Assembly: GCA_017457085.1 (NCBI GenBank)
Contig: JAFTID010000007.1
Location: 1-62,453, forward strand
Direction: 5' to 3'
Length of the DNA stretch: 62,453 bases
Source: Phascolarctobacterium sp.
GTDB lineage: Bacteria > Bacillota > Negativicutes > Acidaminococcales > Acidaminococcaceae
Shown: piece after piece, positions 34,363 to 43,904 of the stretch
Layout: every line of letters starts with the position of its first letter
Position numbering within the stretch: the first letter of the stretch is position 1
Program-made: the position numbers and the translations under genes
Notes under the pieces: model-generated
The model's input: only the letters and a program-made list of their open reading frames with translations
Database searches by the model: none
What the model was told of the DNA's origin: nothing

Positions 34363-34620
34363 GTTTATTCTAGAAAAATTCCGAAATGGGAAACTTTTTC
34401 TGAAAATGGGCAAGAAGTTTCCGAAATGGGAAACTCTTTTTCAAATTAGGAGAGAGCTTTTAAAAATGAAATGCTTTGTTAGAATTTGGGAAGAAGCTGC
34501 CAAATTTTTATGCAAAAGATTTTTGAAATAAATCGCCCGAAAATTTTTAGAAGCTGTCGATTTCGTTAGCACCCTTGCGAACAATAAAATTTTGAAAAGA
34601 TTTCAAAGTTCACAATCAAT
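34363..34620 (+). other. Intergenic region with repeated hairpin and no convincing gene
   Basis: CCGAAATGGGAAACT occurs twice (about 34390 and 34423); the second forms AGTTTCC/GGGAAACT and is followed by CTTTTTC, a weak terminator. A 21-codon cationic ORF (34466-34531) has AGGAG too far upstream to be convincing. Nothing else recognised. Confidence 0.5.
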
Positions 34621-34649
34621 TTGACACGTTGATGTGTGCTTGGTAAAAT
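34621..34649 (+). promoter_or_regulatory. Promoter of the purine operon
   Basis: TTGACA (34621-34626), 17-bp spacer, TAAAAT (34644-34649), about 115 bp before purE. Confidence 0.75.
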
Positions 34650-34657
34650 TATAATGT

Positions 34658-34768
34658 ATGAGATTACACCGAAGCCCGAGAAAGATTTTAGGTACTGCAT
34701 TTAAGTCAATAAATTTTACTTGGGTTTTGTTTTTTACTTGGACAAAATATTCGGGAGGTTATTTATGA
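34658..34768 (+). promoter_or_regulatory. purE leader: possible attenuator hairpin and leader ORF
   Basis: AAGCCCGAG (34672-34680) can pair with CTTGGGTTT (34719-34727, two G-U) and is followed by TGTTTTTT, like an intrinsic terminator within the leader. A 36-codon ORF starting at 34658, a few bases from the expected transcript start, ends with TGA overlapping the purE ATG, which would couple translation. No guanine, PRPP or ZTP riboswitch consensus is recognisable. Confidence 0.35.
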
Positions 34769-35259
34769 AAGTTGCTATCATTATGGGCAGTAATTCTGAT
34801 TGGCCCATCTTAGAACCTGCGGAAAAAACCTTGCTTGGTTTTGGCGTGGAAGTAGAAGTTGTTGTTGCTTCTGCTCATCGCACTCCGGACATTGTACATG
34901 AATTTGCGGCAACTGCTCGTGAACGTGGCGTTGAAGTTATTATTGCTGCGGCTGGTGCAGCTGCTCACTTAGGTGGCGTTATTGCTGCTTATACTACTGT
35001 ACCTGTAATTGGTATTCCCATTAATGCAACTCCGCTTAATGGTATGGATGCACTTTTGAGCTTCGTGCAAATGCCGGCAGGTATTCCTGTGGCAACCATG
35101 GCAATTAACGGTGCGAAGAACGCAGCACTTTTTGCTGTACAAATTTTGGCAACTAAATATCCTGAATTAGTTGATAGATTAGCGGCTGACCGTATTAAAA
35201 TGCAGGAAGAAGTTAAAGCTAAAGGCGAAAAACTTGCTGCAATGCGCCAAGGTCAATAA
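34765..35259 (+). CDS. purE: N5-carboxyaminoimidazole ribonucleotide mutase
   Basis: 164 residues. [31 protein letters not shown] and [17 protein letters not shown] are the PurE substrate-binding loops; [20 protein letters not shown] is typical of class I. It converts N5-CAIR to CAIR. ATG 34765 has GGGAGG upstream. No purK lies beside it, so N5-CAIR synthesis or a class II-like CO2 reaction is encoded elsewhere. First gene of the purine cluster. Confidence 0.95.
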   Translation: MKVAIIMGSNSDWPILEPAEKTLLGFGVEVEVVVASAHRTPDIVHEFAATARERGVEVIIAAAGAAAHLGGVIAAYTTVPVIGIPINATPLNGMDALLSFVQMPAGIPVATMAINGAKNAALFAVQILATKYPELVDRLAADRIKMQEEVKAKGEKLAAMRQGQ

Positions 35260-35288
35260 CCACACATATTAGAAAGAGGGGAATTGTT

Positions 35289-36725
35289 GTGGAGAAATTT
35301 TTTGAAGATGACAAACTGCACGAGGAGTGCGGCGTGTTCGGTATTTACAGCCATAATGATGACGTAGCGTTGAATACTTACTGGGGACTTTTTGCTTTGC
35401 AGCATCGCGGTCAAGAAAGCTGCGGTATTGCTGTTGCAGATGGTCAACATATGAAAATTAAAAAAGGCATGGGCCTTCTGACTGACGTATTTAAAGATGG
35501 CGTTGGTGAAATGCCTGGTCATGTTGCAATTGGTCACGTGCGTTATTCTACTACCGGTTTTAACATGGCTTTCAATACCCAGCCTTTAAAAGTATTTTTT
35601 GACGGCGGTCATTTGGCATTGAGCCACAACGGCAGCATTACCAATGCGGGCGCACTGCGTAAGGAACTTGCTGCTGAAGGTGCAATTTTCCAAACCACCG
35701 TTGATACTGAAGTAGTTTTGAGCATGCTGGCTCGTAGCCGTAAGGATGCAGTTGAAGATCGTTTTGCTGAAGCATTGAACAGACTTAAAGGTGCTTTTGC
35801 AATCCTCATTATGACTAAAGATAAAATTATTGCTGCTCGTGACCGTTTTGGCTTCCGTCCCTTGTGTCTTGGCAAATTGGAAAACGGTGGCTGGTGCGTT
35901 GCTTCTGAATCCTGCGCTTTCGACCTTGTAGGTGCGGAGTTAGTGCGCGACGTTAAGCCTGGTGAAATGATTATCATCGACAGTGATGCTACTGAACCTC
36001 GTAGCATGATGTGGGCCGATACCATTCCTGAACATAGAGCCCATTGCATTTTTGAATACGTATATTTTGCACGTAATGATAGCAAAATTGATAATCAAGA
36101 TGTTTACGAAGCACGTCTCCAATTAGGTCGTGAGCTGGCAAAAGAAACTAGAGACTTGAAGCCTGACGTAATCATTTCTGCTCCGGACAGTGGTACTCCG
36201 GCGGCAATTGGTTATTCCTTAGAATCCGGCGTTCCTTTTATGGAAGGCTTGACTAAAAATCGTTATGTTGGTCGTACCTTTATCCAACCTACCCAAAAGC
36301 AACGTTTGGATGCGGTACGCTTGAAATTAAATCCGGTGCGTAGCGTTGTTGCTGGCAAATCCGTTGTCATTGTAGACGATTCTATCGTTCGTGGCACTAC
36401 CAGTGGTAAGGTAATCAAACTGCTGAAGGATGCAGGTGCACGTGAAGTTCACGTTTGCATTTCTTCTCCTCCGGTAACTGATTCCTGCTACTATGGCATT
36501 GATACTGCAGAACGCAAGGATTTGATTGCAACCCGTTGCACCATTGAAGAAATCTGCCGCTTTATCGGTGCAGATAGTCTTCACTACGTTTCCATGGAAG
36601 GCATGAAACGTGCCATCAGTTCCATTAATCCTGATGATTTGTGCTGCGCTTGCTTTAGCGCAGGTTATCCTGATAATGCTGACGAAGTAGTTAAAGTAGA
36701 ACCTAAATCTCTCGCAAGAAAATAG
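35289..36725 (+). CDS. purF: Amidophosphoribosyltransferase
   Basis: 478 residues. After a short propeptide, EECGVFGIYSHNDD gives the N-terminal nucleophile Cys of the glutaminase domain once processed, followed by LQHRGQESCG and HVRYSTTG. The PRPP-binding loop SVVIVDDSIVRGTTSGK lies in the C-terminal domain. It makes phosphoribosylamine, the first committed purine step. The start is GTG 35289 with AGAGGGG upstream. Cys residues in the tail (CYYGID, LCCACFSAGYP) suggest a Bacillus-type Fe-S form. Confidence 0.96.
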   Translation: MEKFFEDDKLHEECGVFGIYSHNDDVALNTYWGLFALQHRGQESCGIAVADGQHMKIKKGMGLLTDVFKDGVGEMPGHVAIGHVRYSTTGFNMAFNTQPLKVFFDGGHLALSHNGSITNAGALRKELAAEGAIFQTTVDTEVVLSMLARSRKDAVEDRFAEALNRLKGAFAILIMTKDKIIAARDRFGFRPLCLGKLENGGWCVASESCAFDLVGAELVRDVKPGEMIIIDSDATEPRSMMWADTIPEHRAHCIFEYVYFARNDSKIDNQDVYEARLQLGRELAKETRDLKPDVIISAPDSGTPAAIGYSLESGVPFMEGLTKNRYVGRTFIQPTQKQRLDAVRLKLNPVRSVVAGKSVVIVDDSIVRGTTSGKVIKLLKDAGAREVHVCISSPPVTDSCYYGIDTAERKDLIATRCTIEEICRFIGADSLHYVSMEGMKRAISSINPDDLCCACFSAGYPDNADEVVKVEPKSLARK

Positions 36726-36734
36726 GAGGAAGAC

Positions 36735-37796
36735 ATGAGCGAAGAAAAGAAACAACTTACCTACGCTGATGCTGGCGTTGACATTGACGCTGGCAATAAA
36801 GCGGTAGAATTGATGAAGGATAGCGTACGTGCTACCTACCGTCCGGAAGTTATTGGCGATTTGGGCGGCTTTGGCGGTTTGTTTGCTTTGAACATTGCCA
36901 AATACAAAGAACCTATTTTGGTTTCCGGTACTGACGGTGTTGGTACCAAACTGAAATTGGCTTTTATGGCTGACAAACACAACACCATTGGTCAAGATGC
37001 TGTTGCAATGTGCGTTAACGACATTTTGGTACAAGGCGCTGAACCCCTGTTCTTCCTTGACTATATTGCAGTTGATAAAGTAGATTCCCAAAAAGTTGCT
37101 AACATCGTTAAAGGTGTTGCTGATGCCTGCAAAGAAAGTGGCTGTGCTTTGATTGGCGGCGAAACTGCTGAAATGGCAGGCTTCTATTCCAAAGGTGAAT
37201 ATGACATCGCTGGCTTCTGCGTTGGCGTAGTAGATAAAAGCAAAATGATTACCGGCGAAAAAGTTAAACCCGGCGACGTACTCTTGGGCTTGCCTTCCAG
37301 TGGTGTGCATTCCAATGGTTTCTCCTTGGTTCGCAAAATCTGCTTCGAAGCAATGGGGTATGACATGAATACTGAAATTCCTGAATTTGGCTGCACCTTG
37401 GGCGAAAAACTTTTGACTCCCACCCGTCTGTATCCCAAATCCTGTTTGCCCTTGATTGAAAAATTTGATATCCACGGTATGGTTCACATTACCGGTGGCG
37501 GCTTCTACGAAAATGTTCCCCGTATTTTGCCGGAAGATTGCGACGCAGAAGTTGACGCTGAAAGCTGGGAAGTTCCCGTTGTCTTCAAAAAATTGCAAGA
37601 ATGGGGCAATGTTCCTTGGAAAGAAATGTACCGCACCTTTAACATGGGCGTAGGTATGGTTTTGGTTGTTGATGCTGCTGAAGCTGATGCAGTTCGTGAA
37701 CACCTGCGTGCTGCAGGCGAAGAATTCTTCGAACTGGGCAAAGTTGTAGCTGGTAGCAAAAAGACCGTCATGAAAGGCGGAGTGTTCAGTGAATAA
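36735..37796 (+). CDS. purM: Phosphoribosylformylglycinamidine cyclo-ligase (AIR synthetase)
   Basis: 353 residues. [20 protein letters not shown] at the start and [16 protein letters not shown], then [11 protein letters not shown] and [15 protein letters not shown] are PurM landmarks. It closes the imidazole ring of AIR using ATP. AGGAGG precedes the ATG, 9 bp after purF; its 3' end overlaps purN by 8 bp. Confidence 0.97.
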   Translation: MSEEKKQLTYADAGVDIDAGNKAVELMKDSVRATYRPEVIGDLGGFGGLFALNIAKYKEPILVSGTDGVGTKLKLAFMADKHNTIGQDAVAMCVNDILVQGAEPLFFLDYIAVDKVDSQKVANIVKGVADACKESGCALIGGETAEMAGFYSKGEYDIAGFCVGVVDKSKMITGEKVKPGDVLLGLPSSGVHSNGFSLVRKICFEAMGYDMNTEIPEFGCTLGEKLLTPTRLYPKSCLPLIEKFDIHGMVHITGGGFYENVPRILPEDCDAEVDAESWEVPVVFKKLQEWGNVPWKEMYRTFNMGVGMVLVVDAAEADAVREHLRAAGEEFFELGKVVAGSKKTVMKGGVFSE

Positions 37797-38397
37797 TCGT
37801 AAAGCTGGCGTATTAGTTAGTGGTCGTGGCAGTAATCTCCAAGCTGTGCTGGATAGAATTGCTGACGGCTACCTGCCTTTGGAAATTATCGTGGTAATTA
37901 GTGACAAGGCTGATGCTTACGCATTGGAACGCGCAGCAAATGCTGGCATCAAGGCTGTTGCTGTAGCTCGCAAGGACTGCGCTTCCAAAGAAGAATTTGA
38001 AGAAAAAATCCACGCTGCTCTTGTGGAAGCAGGCTGTGAGCTTGTAGTTTTGGCAGGCTTCATGCGTATTTTAAGCGGAGACTTCGTAAGCAAGTGGCAA
38101 CATAAAATTATTAACATTCACCCTGTACTTTTGCCTAGCTTCCCCGGTCTTGACGGTCAAGGTCAAGCTTTGGACTACGGCGTAAAGGTTGCAGGCTGCA
38201 CCGTACATTTTGTAGATGAAGGCACCGATACTGGTCCCATCATTTTGCAAAAGGTTGTACCTGTTTTAGATGATGATACCCACGATACCTTGGCGGCTCG
38301 CATTTTGGAGCAAGAGCATATTGCTATGCCGGAAGCTCTCAAATTGTGGGCAGAAGGTAAATTAGAAATTATTGGTAGGAAGGTTGTTAGAAAATGA
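37789..38397 (+). CDS. purN: Phosphoribosylglycinamide formyltransferase
   Basis: 202 residues. [17 protein letters not shown] is the phosphate-binding start, and [26 protein letters not shown] (catalytic Asn-His) and [12 protein letters not shown] complete the active site. It adds the formyl group from 10-formyl-THF to GAR. Starts at GTG 37789 inside the end of purM behind GGCGGAG; overlaps purH by 4 bp (ATGA). Confidence 0.96.
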   Translation: MNNRKAGVLVSGRGSNLQAVLDRIADGYLPLEIIVVISDKADAYALERAANAGIKAVAVARKDCASKEEFEEKIHAALVEAGCELVVLAGFMRILSGDFVSKWQHKIINIHPVLLPSFPGLDGQGQALDYGVKVAGCTVHFVDEGTDTGPIILQKVVPVLDDDTHDTLAARILEQEHIAMPEALKLWAEGKLEIIGRKVVRK

Positions 38398-38987
38398 AGA
38401 TTAAAAGAGCTTTATTAAGTGTTTCTGATAAAACTGGCATTGTAGAATTAGCTCGCTTCCTGAGCGAAAACGGCGTAGAAATTATTTCTACTGGTGGCAC
38501 CATGAACGCAATTAAAGAAGCAGGCATTCCTGTAACCTACGTTAGTGATGTAACTGGCTTCCCTGAAATTATGGACGGTCGCGTAAAAACTTTGAACCCG
38601 AAAATTCACGGCGCAATCCTCGCTGTACGTAGCAATCCTGAACATATGGCTGCTTTGGAAAAACATGACATCACTCCCATCGATTTAGTTGTAGTAAACC
38701 TCTATCCCTTCCGTGAAACCGTAGCAAAACCGGGCGTAACCGAAGCTGAAGCAATTGAAAATATTGATATTGGCGGTCCTGCAATGGTTCGTGCATCTGC
38801 GAAAAACTTTAAAGACGTAGTTATCGTAACTTATCCTTCTCGTTACGAAGGCTTGATGGCAATGCTCAAAGAAACCGGCGACGTTGATGCTCGCACCCGT
38901 AAAGAATTGGCATTGGAAGCTTTCACCCATACTGCTGAATATGATACTATGATTAGTGATTACCTCAAGAAAGTTCTTGCTGAATAA
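38394..38987 (+). CDS. purH: IMP cyclohydrolase (PurH N-terminal domain only)
   Basis: 197 residues matching only the first domain of Pur[66 protein letters not shown] and [14 protein letters not shown]. Typical bifunctional PurH is over 500 residues with an AICAR formyltransferase C-terminal domain. Here a clean stop follows after [15 protein letters not shown] and purD begins 13 bp later, so this is a natural single-domain form, not a frameshift. The formyltransferase must be elsewhere (stand-alone AICARFT or PurP-like). Confidence 0.92.
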   Translation: MKIKRALLSVSDKTGIVELARFLSENGVEIISTGGTMNAIKEAGIPVTYVSDVTGFPEIMDGRVKTLNPKIHGAILAVRSNPEHMAALEKHDITPIDLVVVNLYPFRETVAKPGVTEAEAIENIDIGGPAMVRASAKNFKDVVIVTYPSRYEGLMAMLKETGDVDARTRKELALEAFTHTAEYDTMISDYLKKVLAE

Positions 38988-39000
38988 GAGAGGTTCTAAT

Positions 39001-40278
39001 ATGAAGATTTTATTGATTGGTGGCGGCGGTAGAGAACACGCTTTGGCGTGGAAGCTGGCGCAAAGTCCTAGTGTTGAAAGTATTTTGGCTGCTCCTGGCA
39101 ATCCGGGCATTGCGGAACTCCCCAAGTGCGAATGTATTTCTTTAAGCTTAGATGATTTGGAAAAAGTTGCTGACTACGCAGAAGACAATGGCGTTGATTT
39201 GACTGTTGTTGGCCCTGAAGCTACTTTAGTTGCAGGTATTGCTGACGTTTTCAAACGCCGTGGCTTGCCTGTGTTTGGCCCTTCTAAAGCTGCTGCTCAA
39301 TTGGAAGGCTCCAAAGCTTTCTCTAAAGAATTGATGGCTAAGTATGATATTCCCACTGCTTTCTTCAAAGTTTGCGAAGATATCGAAACTGCCAAAGCTT
39401 ATGTTGAAGAAAAGGGCGCTCCCATCGTAGTTAAAGCTGACGGCTTGGCGGCAGGCAAAGGCGTAGTAGTTGCCATGACTAAAGAAGAAGCCTTGGATGC
39501 TATTGACGACATGATGGCTGACCAAAAATTTGGCAACGCAGGTGCTCGTGTGGTATTGGAAGAATTTATGGAAGGTGAAGAAGCATCCCTCTTGGCATTC
39601 ACAGACGGCAAAACCGTTGTTCCCATGATTGCTGCACAAGACCACAAACGCATCTTTGATAATGACGAAGGCCCCAACACGGGTGGTATGGGTACTTACG
39701 CTCCTGCTCCTGTTATGACTGACGTGCTTCGCCTGAAAGCAACTGAAAGAGTTTTGAAACCTGTAGTTGCTGCCATGGCGCAAGAAGGCACTCCGTACCA
39801 AGGCTGCCTGTACGCTGGCCTTATGATTAACGGCGACAGCGTTAAGGTTGTAGAATTTAACTGCCGTTTTGGTGACCCTGAAACTCAAGTAATTCTTCCG
39901 CTGCTTGAAGGTGACTTGGCAGAAATTATGCTGGCTTGCGCAACTGGAACCTTGGATGAAGTTGAAGTTGCTTGGTCTGACAAAGCTACTGTATGCGTAG
40001 TAATGGCTTCCGGCGGTTATCCCGGTAGCTATGAAAACGGCAAAGAAATCACCGGCTTGGCAGAAGCTAATGCTGATGAAGCTACTGTTGTGTTCCACGC
40101 AGGTACTAAATTAGTAGATGATAAGATTGTAACTGCAGGTGGTCGCGTACTTGGCGTTACCTCTGTAGATAAAAATATTCGTGATGCTCGTGACCGCGCT
40201 TATGCTGCTGTAGAAAAAATCAAATTTGATGAAGTTTTTTATAGAAAAGATATTGCGTGGAGAGCCTTAAAGAGATAG
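39001..40278 (+). CDS. purD: Phosphoribosylamine-glycine ligase
   Basis: 425 residues. ILLIGGGGREHALAWKLAQS at the N-terminus, FGPSKAAAQLEGSKAFSKE, the ATP-grasp lid VVKADGLAAGKGVVVA, and NTGGMGTYAPAP and VEFNCRFGDPETQ are diagnostic. It joins phosphoribosylamine and glycine to GAR. ATG 39001 follows AAGAGAGG. Last of the purEFMNHD series before the IMP dehydrogenase gene. Confidence 0.97.
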   Translation: MKILLIGGGGREHALAWKLAQSPSVESILAAPGNPGIAELPKCECISLSLDDLEKVADYAEDNGVDLTVVGPEATLVAGIADVFKRRGLPVFGPSKAAAQLEGSKAFSKELMAKYDIPTAFFKVCEDIETAKAYVEEKGAPIVVKADGLAAGKGVVVAMTKEEALDAIDDMMADQKFGNAGARVVLEEFMEGEEASLLAFTDGKTVVPMIAAQDHKRIFDNDEGPNTGGMGTYAPAPVMTDVLRLKATERVLKPVVAAMAQEGTPYQGCLYAGLMINGDSVKVVEFNCRFGDPETQVILPLLEGDLAEIMLACATGTLDEVEVAWSDKATVCVVMASGGYPGSYENGKEITGLAEANADEATVVFHAGTKLVDDKIVTAGGRVLGVTSVDKNIRDARDRAYAAVEKIKFDEVFYRKDIAWRALKR

Positions 40279-40320
40279 AATATATAAAATATAAAAAATT
40301 AAGTAAAGGATGATGAGACG

Positions 40321-41832
40321 ATGGCTTTTTATTATGATGAGCCGGCACATACTTTTAGCGAGTATCTTTTAGTGCCTGGTTATTCCTCTGAAAAATGCAT
40401 TCCCACTAATGTTGATTTACGCACTCCGTTGGTAAAATTCAAAAAAGGTGAACAATCTGCCATTACTATGAACATTCCTATGGTATCTGCAATCATGCAA
40501 TCTGTTTCCGGTGAGAAACTTGCTGTTGCTCTTTCCAAAGAAGGTGGCATTTCTTTCATCTACGGTTCTCAAACCATCGAAGACGAAGCTGCAATGGTTG
40601 CTCGTGTTAAAGGCCATCGCGCAGGTTTCGTAAGTAGCGATTCCAATATCCGTCCTGATAGCACTTTGGCTGATATCATTGCTTTGAAAGAACGCACCGG
40701 TCACTCCACCGTTGCTGTTACTTCTGATGGCACTGTTAACGGCAAATTGGAAGGTATTGTTACTAGCCGTGACTACCGTCCTAGCCGTATGGATCACAAC
40801 ACCAAAGTTAGAGAATTTATGACTCCCGTTGAAAAAATGATTGTTGCTGGCAAAGACACTTCTTTGCAAGAAGCTAACGATATTATTTGGGAACATAAAT
40901 TGAACACACTGCCCATCGTTGACGACGAAGGTCGCCTGATGTACATGGTATTCCGCAAAGACTACCTGACCCACAAAGAATATCCGTTGGAATTGCTTGA
41001 TGACCAAAAACGTCACATTGTTGGCGCTGGTATCAACACCCGCGACTATGCTGAACGTGTACCTGCTTTGATTGAAGCTGGTTGCGACGTACTGTGCATT
41101 GACTCCTCTGAAGGCTTCAGCGCATGGCAAAAAATTACTCTTGACTGGATTCGCGAACACTACGGCGACACTGTTAAAGTTGGCGCTGGTAACGTAGTTG
41201 ACCGTGAAGGCTTCCGTTTCTTGGCAGATGCTGGTGCTGACTTCATTAAAGTTGGTATTGGCGGCGGTTCTATCTGCATTACCCGTGAACAAAAAGGTAT
41301 TGGTCGTGGCCAAGCTACTGCTTTGATTGAAGTTGCTAAAGCTCGTGACGAATACTTTGAAGAAACTGGTGTATACGTACCTATCTGCTCTGACGGCGGT
41401 ATCGTATATGACTACCATATGACTTTGGCTTTGGCTATGGGTGCTGACTTCTTGATGCTTGGCCGTTACTTCGCTCGCTTCGACGAAAGCCCGACCAAAA
41501 AAGTTAACATCAACGGCAACTACATGAAAGAATACTGGGGCGAAGGTTCCAGCCGTGCTCGTAACTGGCAACGTTATGACATGGGTGGCGCTTCCAAACT
41601 GTCCTTCGAAGAAGGCGTTGACTCCTATGTTCCTTATGCAGGTAGCTTGAAAGACAACGTTAACCTGACCTTGAGCAAAGTTCGTTCCACCATGTGCAAC
41701 TGTGGCGCTCTGAGCATTCCTGAACTCCAAGAAAAAGCTAAAATCACTTTGATTTCTGCAACTTCCTTGGTAGAAGGCGGCGCACACGACGTTGTAGTAA
41801 AAGACAATCTGAACAACGATTTCCCCCGTTGA
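40321..41832 (+). CDS. guaB: IMP dehydrogenase
   Basis: 503 residues. A TIM barrel split by a CBS pair (about 95-215, with [20 protein letters not shown] and [15 protein letters not shown]). The catalytic loop reads [20 protein letters not shown]: the nucleophilic Cys is kept but the usual SICTTR is SICITR and the flap ([17 protein letters not shown]) differs from the common AsMGS form, so it is a divergent subfamily. It oxidises IMP to XMP, the guanine branch. AAGGATGATGAGACG precedes the ATG; 42 bp after purD, likely co-transcribed; terminator at 41854. Confidence 0.88.
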   Translation: MAFYYDEPAHTFSEYLLVPGYSSEKCIPTNVDLRTPLVKFKKGEQSAITMNIPMVSAIMQSVSGEKLAVALSKEGGISFIYGSQTIEDEAAMVARVKGHRAGFVSSDSNIRPDSTLADIIALKERTGHSTVAVTSDGTVNGKLEGIVTSRDYRPSRMDHNTKVREFMTPVEKMIVAGKDTSLQEANDIIWEHKLNTLPIVDDEGRLMYMVFRKDYLTHKEYPLELLDDQKRHIVGAGINTRDYAERVPALIEAGCDVLCIDSSEGFSAWQKITLDWIREHYGDTVKVGAGNVVDREGFRFLADAGADFIKVGIGGGSICITREQKGIGRGQATALIEVAKARDEYFEETGVYVPICSDGGIVYDYHMTLALAMGADFLMLGRYFARFDESPTKKVNINGNYMKEYWGEGSSRARNWQRYDMGGASKLSFEEGVDSYVPYAGSLKDNVNLTLSKVRSTMCNCGALSIPELQEKAKITLISATSLVEGGAHDVVVKDNLNNDFPR

Positions 41833-41853
41833 TTAAAGGCTTTTTAAAAAATA

Positions 41854-41887
41854 AATCCCCGTTACAGAAATGTAGCGGGGATTTTCA
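41854..41887 (+). terminator. Terminator of the purine cluster
   Basis: AATCCCCGTTACA and TGTAGCGGGGATT around GAAA, followed by TTTC. Confidence 0.9.
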
Positions 41888-41948
41888 ACTATGATTACAA
41901 TAATTGATTTATAAGTTTTTCAAAATGCGTTTATGTAAATTTTTTAGG

Positions 41949-41960
41949 TATGTATACATA
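41949..41960. promoter_or_regulatory. Perfect 12-bp palindrome upstream of the amino-acid ABC operon
   Basis: TATGTATACATA about 95 bp before the binding-protein gene; a plausible dimeric regulator operator, identity unknown. Confidence 0.35.
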
Positions 41961-42053
41961 ATAAATTCCTGTACAATATTGATTTTTTGCGTTCATTATA
42001 GTAAAGTATTAAGTAATTTATAAGATATTTGCACAAGGAAAGGTGTGTTATTT

Positions 42054-42896
42054 ATGAACTTGAAAAAAATGTTGAAATTTGCTGCTTGTGGCGCTATGAT
42101 TGCAGCTGTTGCTCTGTCCGCTGGTTGCGGTGGTGGCGAAAAGAAAGCTGACCAAAAAGTTTTGAAAGTTGGTATGGAATGTGCATACGCTCCTTACAAC
42201 TGGTCCCAAACTTCTGCTGATGGCGGTGCTGTACAAATCGCTGGCTCCAAAGAATTCGCTTATGGCTATGACGTAATCATCGCTAAAAAATTGGCTGACT
42301 CCATGGGCGCTAAACTTGAAGTACACAAAATCGAATGGGATGGTCTTCCTCCTGCAGTAGTGTCCGGCAAAATCGATGCTGCTATCGCTGGTATGTCCAT
42401 TACCTCCAAACGTAAAGAAACCGTTGACTTCACTCTGCCGTACTACTATGCAGACGTAGTTGCTCTCGTTAAAAAAGGCACTCCGCAAGCTGAAGCTAAA
42501 TCTGTTGCTGATTTGAAAGGTGCTGTTGCAACTTCTCAAATCAACACCATCTGGTACGACCAAATCGACCAAGTTCCCGAAGTTAAAAAATTGCCTGCTA
42601 TCGACAACGTTCCTGGTATGATCGTTGCTTTGAAATCTGGCAAAGCTAACCTCATCGTTACCGATATCCCGACTGCAAGAGCAGCTGAATTCGCTAACCC
42701 CGAATTGACTATGCTGACCTTCGCTGAAGGCAAAGGCTTCCAAACTTCTCCGGAAGATGTTGAAATCGGTATCGCAGTTAAAAAAGGCAACAAACAATTG
42801 GTTGACGCTATGAACAAAGTTCTGGGCGGTATGACCAAAGCTGACCATGACAAAATCATGGCTGAAGCTATCAAAAAACAACCTTTGGCTCAATAA
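42054..42896 (+). CDS. Amino-acid ABC transporter substrate-binding lipoprotein (family 3)
   Basis: 280 residues. Lipoprotein signal peptide with lipobox LSAGC (Cys about 27), then a GGGEKKAD tether. The body has the family 3 pattern KVGMECAYAPYNW, FAYGYDVIIAKKLADSMG, WDGLPPAVVSGKIDAAIAGM and TSKRKETVDFTLPYY. It delivers a polar amino acid to the permease encoded downstream. ATG 42054 follows AAGGAAAGGTG. Codon use is like highly expressed genes. A terminator (42918) plus repeat copy I separate it from the permease, allowing higher binding-protein expression. Confidence 0.95.
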   Translation: MNLKKMLKFAACGAMIAAVALSAGCGGGEKKADQKVLKVGMECAYAPYNWSQTSADGGAVQIAGSKEFAYGYDVIIAKKLADSMGAKLEVHKIEWDGLPPAVVSGKIDAAIAGMSITSKRKETVDFTLPYYYADVVALVKKGTPQAEAKSVADLKGAVATSQINTIWYDQIDQVPEVKKLPAIDNVPGMIVALKSGKANLIVTDIPTARAAEFANPELTMLTFAEGKGFQTSPEDVEIGIAVKKGNKQLVDAMNKVLGGMTKADHDKIMAEAIKKQPLAQ

Positions 42897-42917
42897 TCTG
42901 ATACAGATTTAATTATA

Positions 42918-42944
42918 GGGCGGCGAAAGCGTCGCCCTTTTTTC
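42918..42944 (+). terminator. Terminator between binding protein and permease
   Basis: GGGCGGCG/GCGTCGCCC 8-bp stem with a short loop, followed by TTTTTT; probably partial. Confidence 0.85.
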
Positions 42945-42966
42945 CTATTGTTATAATGTAACTAAA

Positions 42967-43087
42967 GAAATTGTTAGAAGTATCGGAAGGCGCGAAGCAA
43001 TGAAATTCGTGAAGCGATGGCGTACTAGTGGTACGTTGAGCAAGCGAATGAATTGCGACAAAGCATAACGATGCTTATAGCAATTTC
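42967..43087 (+). repeat. Dispersed 121-bp hairpin element, copy I
   Basis: Arms GAAATTG (42967-42973) and CAATTTC (43081-43087). Core TTAGAAGTATCGGAAGGCGC, GGCGTACTAGTGGTACG, GCATAACGATGCTTATAG. It ends directly before the AAAGAGG site of the permease gene. Confidence 0.9.
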
Positions 43088-43106
43088 GAGAAAGAGGTAA
43101 TTAAAA

Positions 43107-43904
43107 ATGCCAACAACTTTCTTCGGCTGGGTCTTCTTCCTGATGGAAGAATACGGTTCAGTTTTGCTGACCGGTGCCGGCGTAACCTTACTTCTTGCCG
43201 TAGTAGGTACCTTTATTGGTTGCTTAATTGGTTTGGTAGTAGGTATCATTCAAACTATTCCCATGGAAGATAACGACAGTGCTTTCAAAAAGACTGCAAT
43301 CAAATGCTTGCAACGTCTTTTGGATGCCTATGTTGAAGTGTTCCGTGGTACTCCGATGATTGTACAAGCCATGGTTGTGTACTATGGTGCAATGAGCGTA
43401 TTTAATATTGATATGTCTCCCATGTTTGCAGGTTTCTTTGTTGTTTCCATCAACACTGGTGCGTATATGGCAGAAACTGTTCGTGGTGGTATCGAATCTG
43501 TTGACCCTGGTCAAAAAGAAGCTGCTATCGCTATCGGTATGGATCACTTCCAAATTATGTACAACGTAATTCTTCCCCAAGCGTTGCGTAACGTAATGCC
43601 CCAACTTGGTAATAACTTGATTATCAATATTAAGGATACTTCCGTATTGAACGTAATATCTGTAACTGAATTGTACTTTGCGTCCAAGTCTGCTGCAGGT
43701 GTTTACTATAAATACTTTGAAATTTTCTTCTTAACCTGCGTAATCTATTTCATTATGACCTTTACTGCTTCCCGCCTGCTCCGTTGGGTAGAAAGCAAAA
43801 TGGATGGTCCCAAAGATTATCAATTGGTTAACTATGACCCTATGGCTGACCCCTGTGGTCACGTTCCTCTGCCTACTAAAAAACAGAAAGGACGGTTTGA
43901 TTGA
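43107..43904 (+). CDS. Amino-acid ABC transporter permease (HisM/GlnP type)
   Basis: 265 residues with about five membrane helices; [19 protein letters not shown] is the first and [20 protein letters not shown] the conserved periplasmic-side turn. The EAA loop is [20 protein letters not shown] followed by [15 protein letters not shown]. It forms the inner-membrane channel for the binding protein upstream. AAAGAGG precedes the ATG. The stop overlaps the ATPase start by 4 bp (ATGA). Confidence 0.95.
   Translation: MPTTFFGWVFFLMEEYGSVLLTGAGVTLLLAVVGTFIGCLIGLVVGIIQTIPMEDNDSAFKKTAIKCLQRLLDAYVEVFRGTPMIVQAMVVYYGAMSVFNIDMSPMFAGFFVVSINTGAYMAETVRGGIESVDPGQKEAAIAIGMDHFQIMYNVILPQALRNVMPQLGNNLIINIKDTSVLNVISVTELYFASKSAAGVYYKYFEIFFLTCVIYFIMTFTASRLLRWVESKMDGPKDYQLVNYDPMADPCGHVPLPTKKQKGRFD

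Noticed and set aside
34466-34531. 21-codon cationic peptide ORF between the RelA/SpoT cassette and purE
   Set aside because: AGGAG is too far from the ATG and no antisense RNA signal is visible; kept only as a note.
34650-34764. Purine, PRPP or ZTP riboswitch in the purE leader
   Set aside because: Conserved core sequences of these classes are absent; only a simple stem and U-run are visible.
38394-39001. Frameshift truncating purH
   Set aside because: No formyltransferase-like coding follows in any frame; purD begins 13 bp after a clean stop.
40417-41787. Long antisense frame opposite guaB, and similar ones opposite metH, purM, clpB and the binding-protein genes
   Set aside because: Mirror frames caused by strong codon bias; Phe/Asn/Ser-rich translations without motifs.
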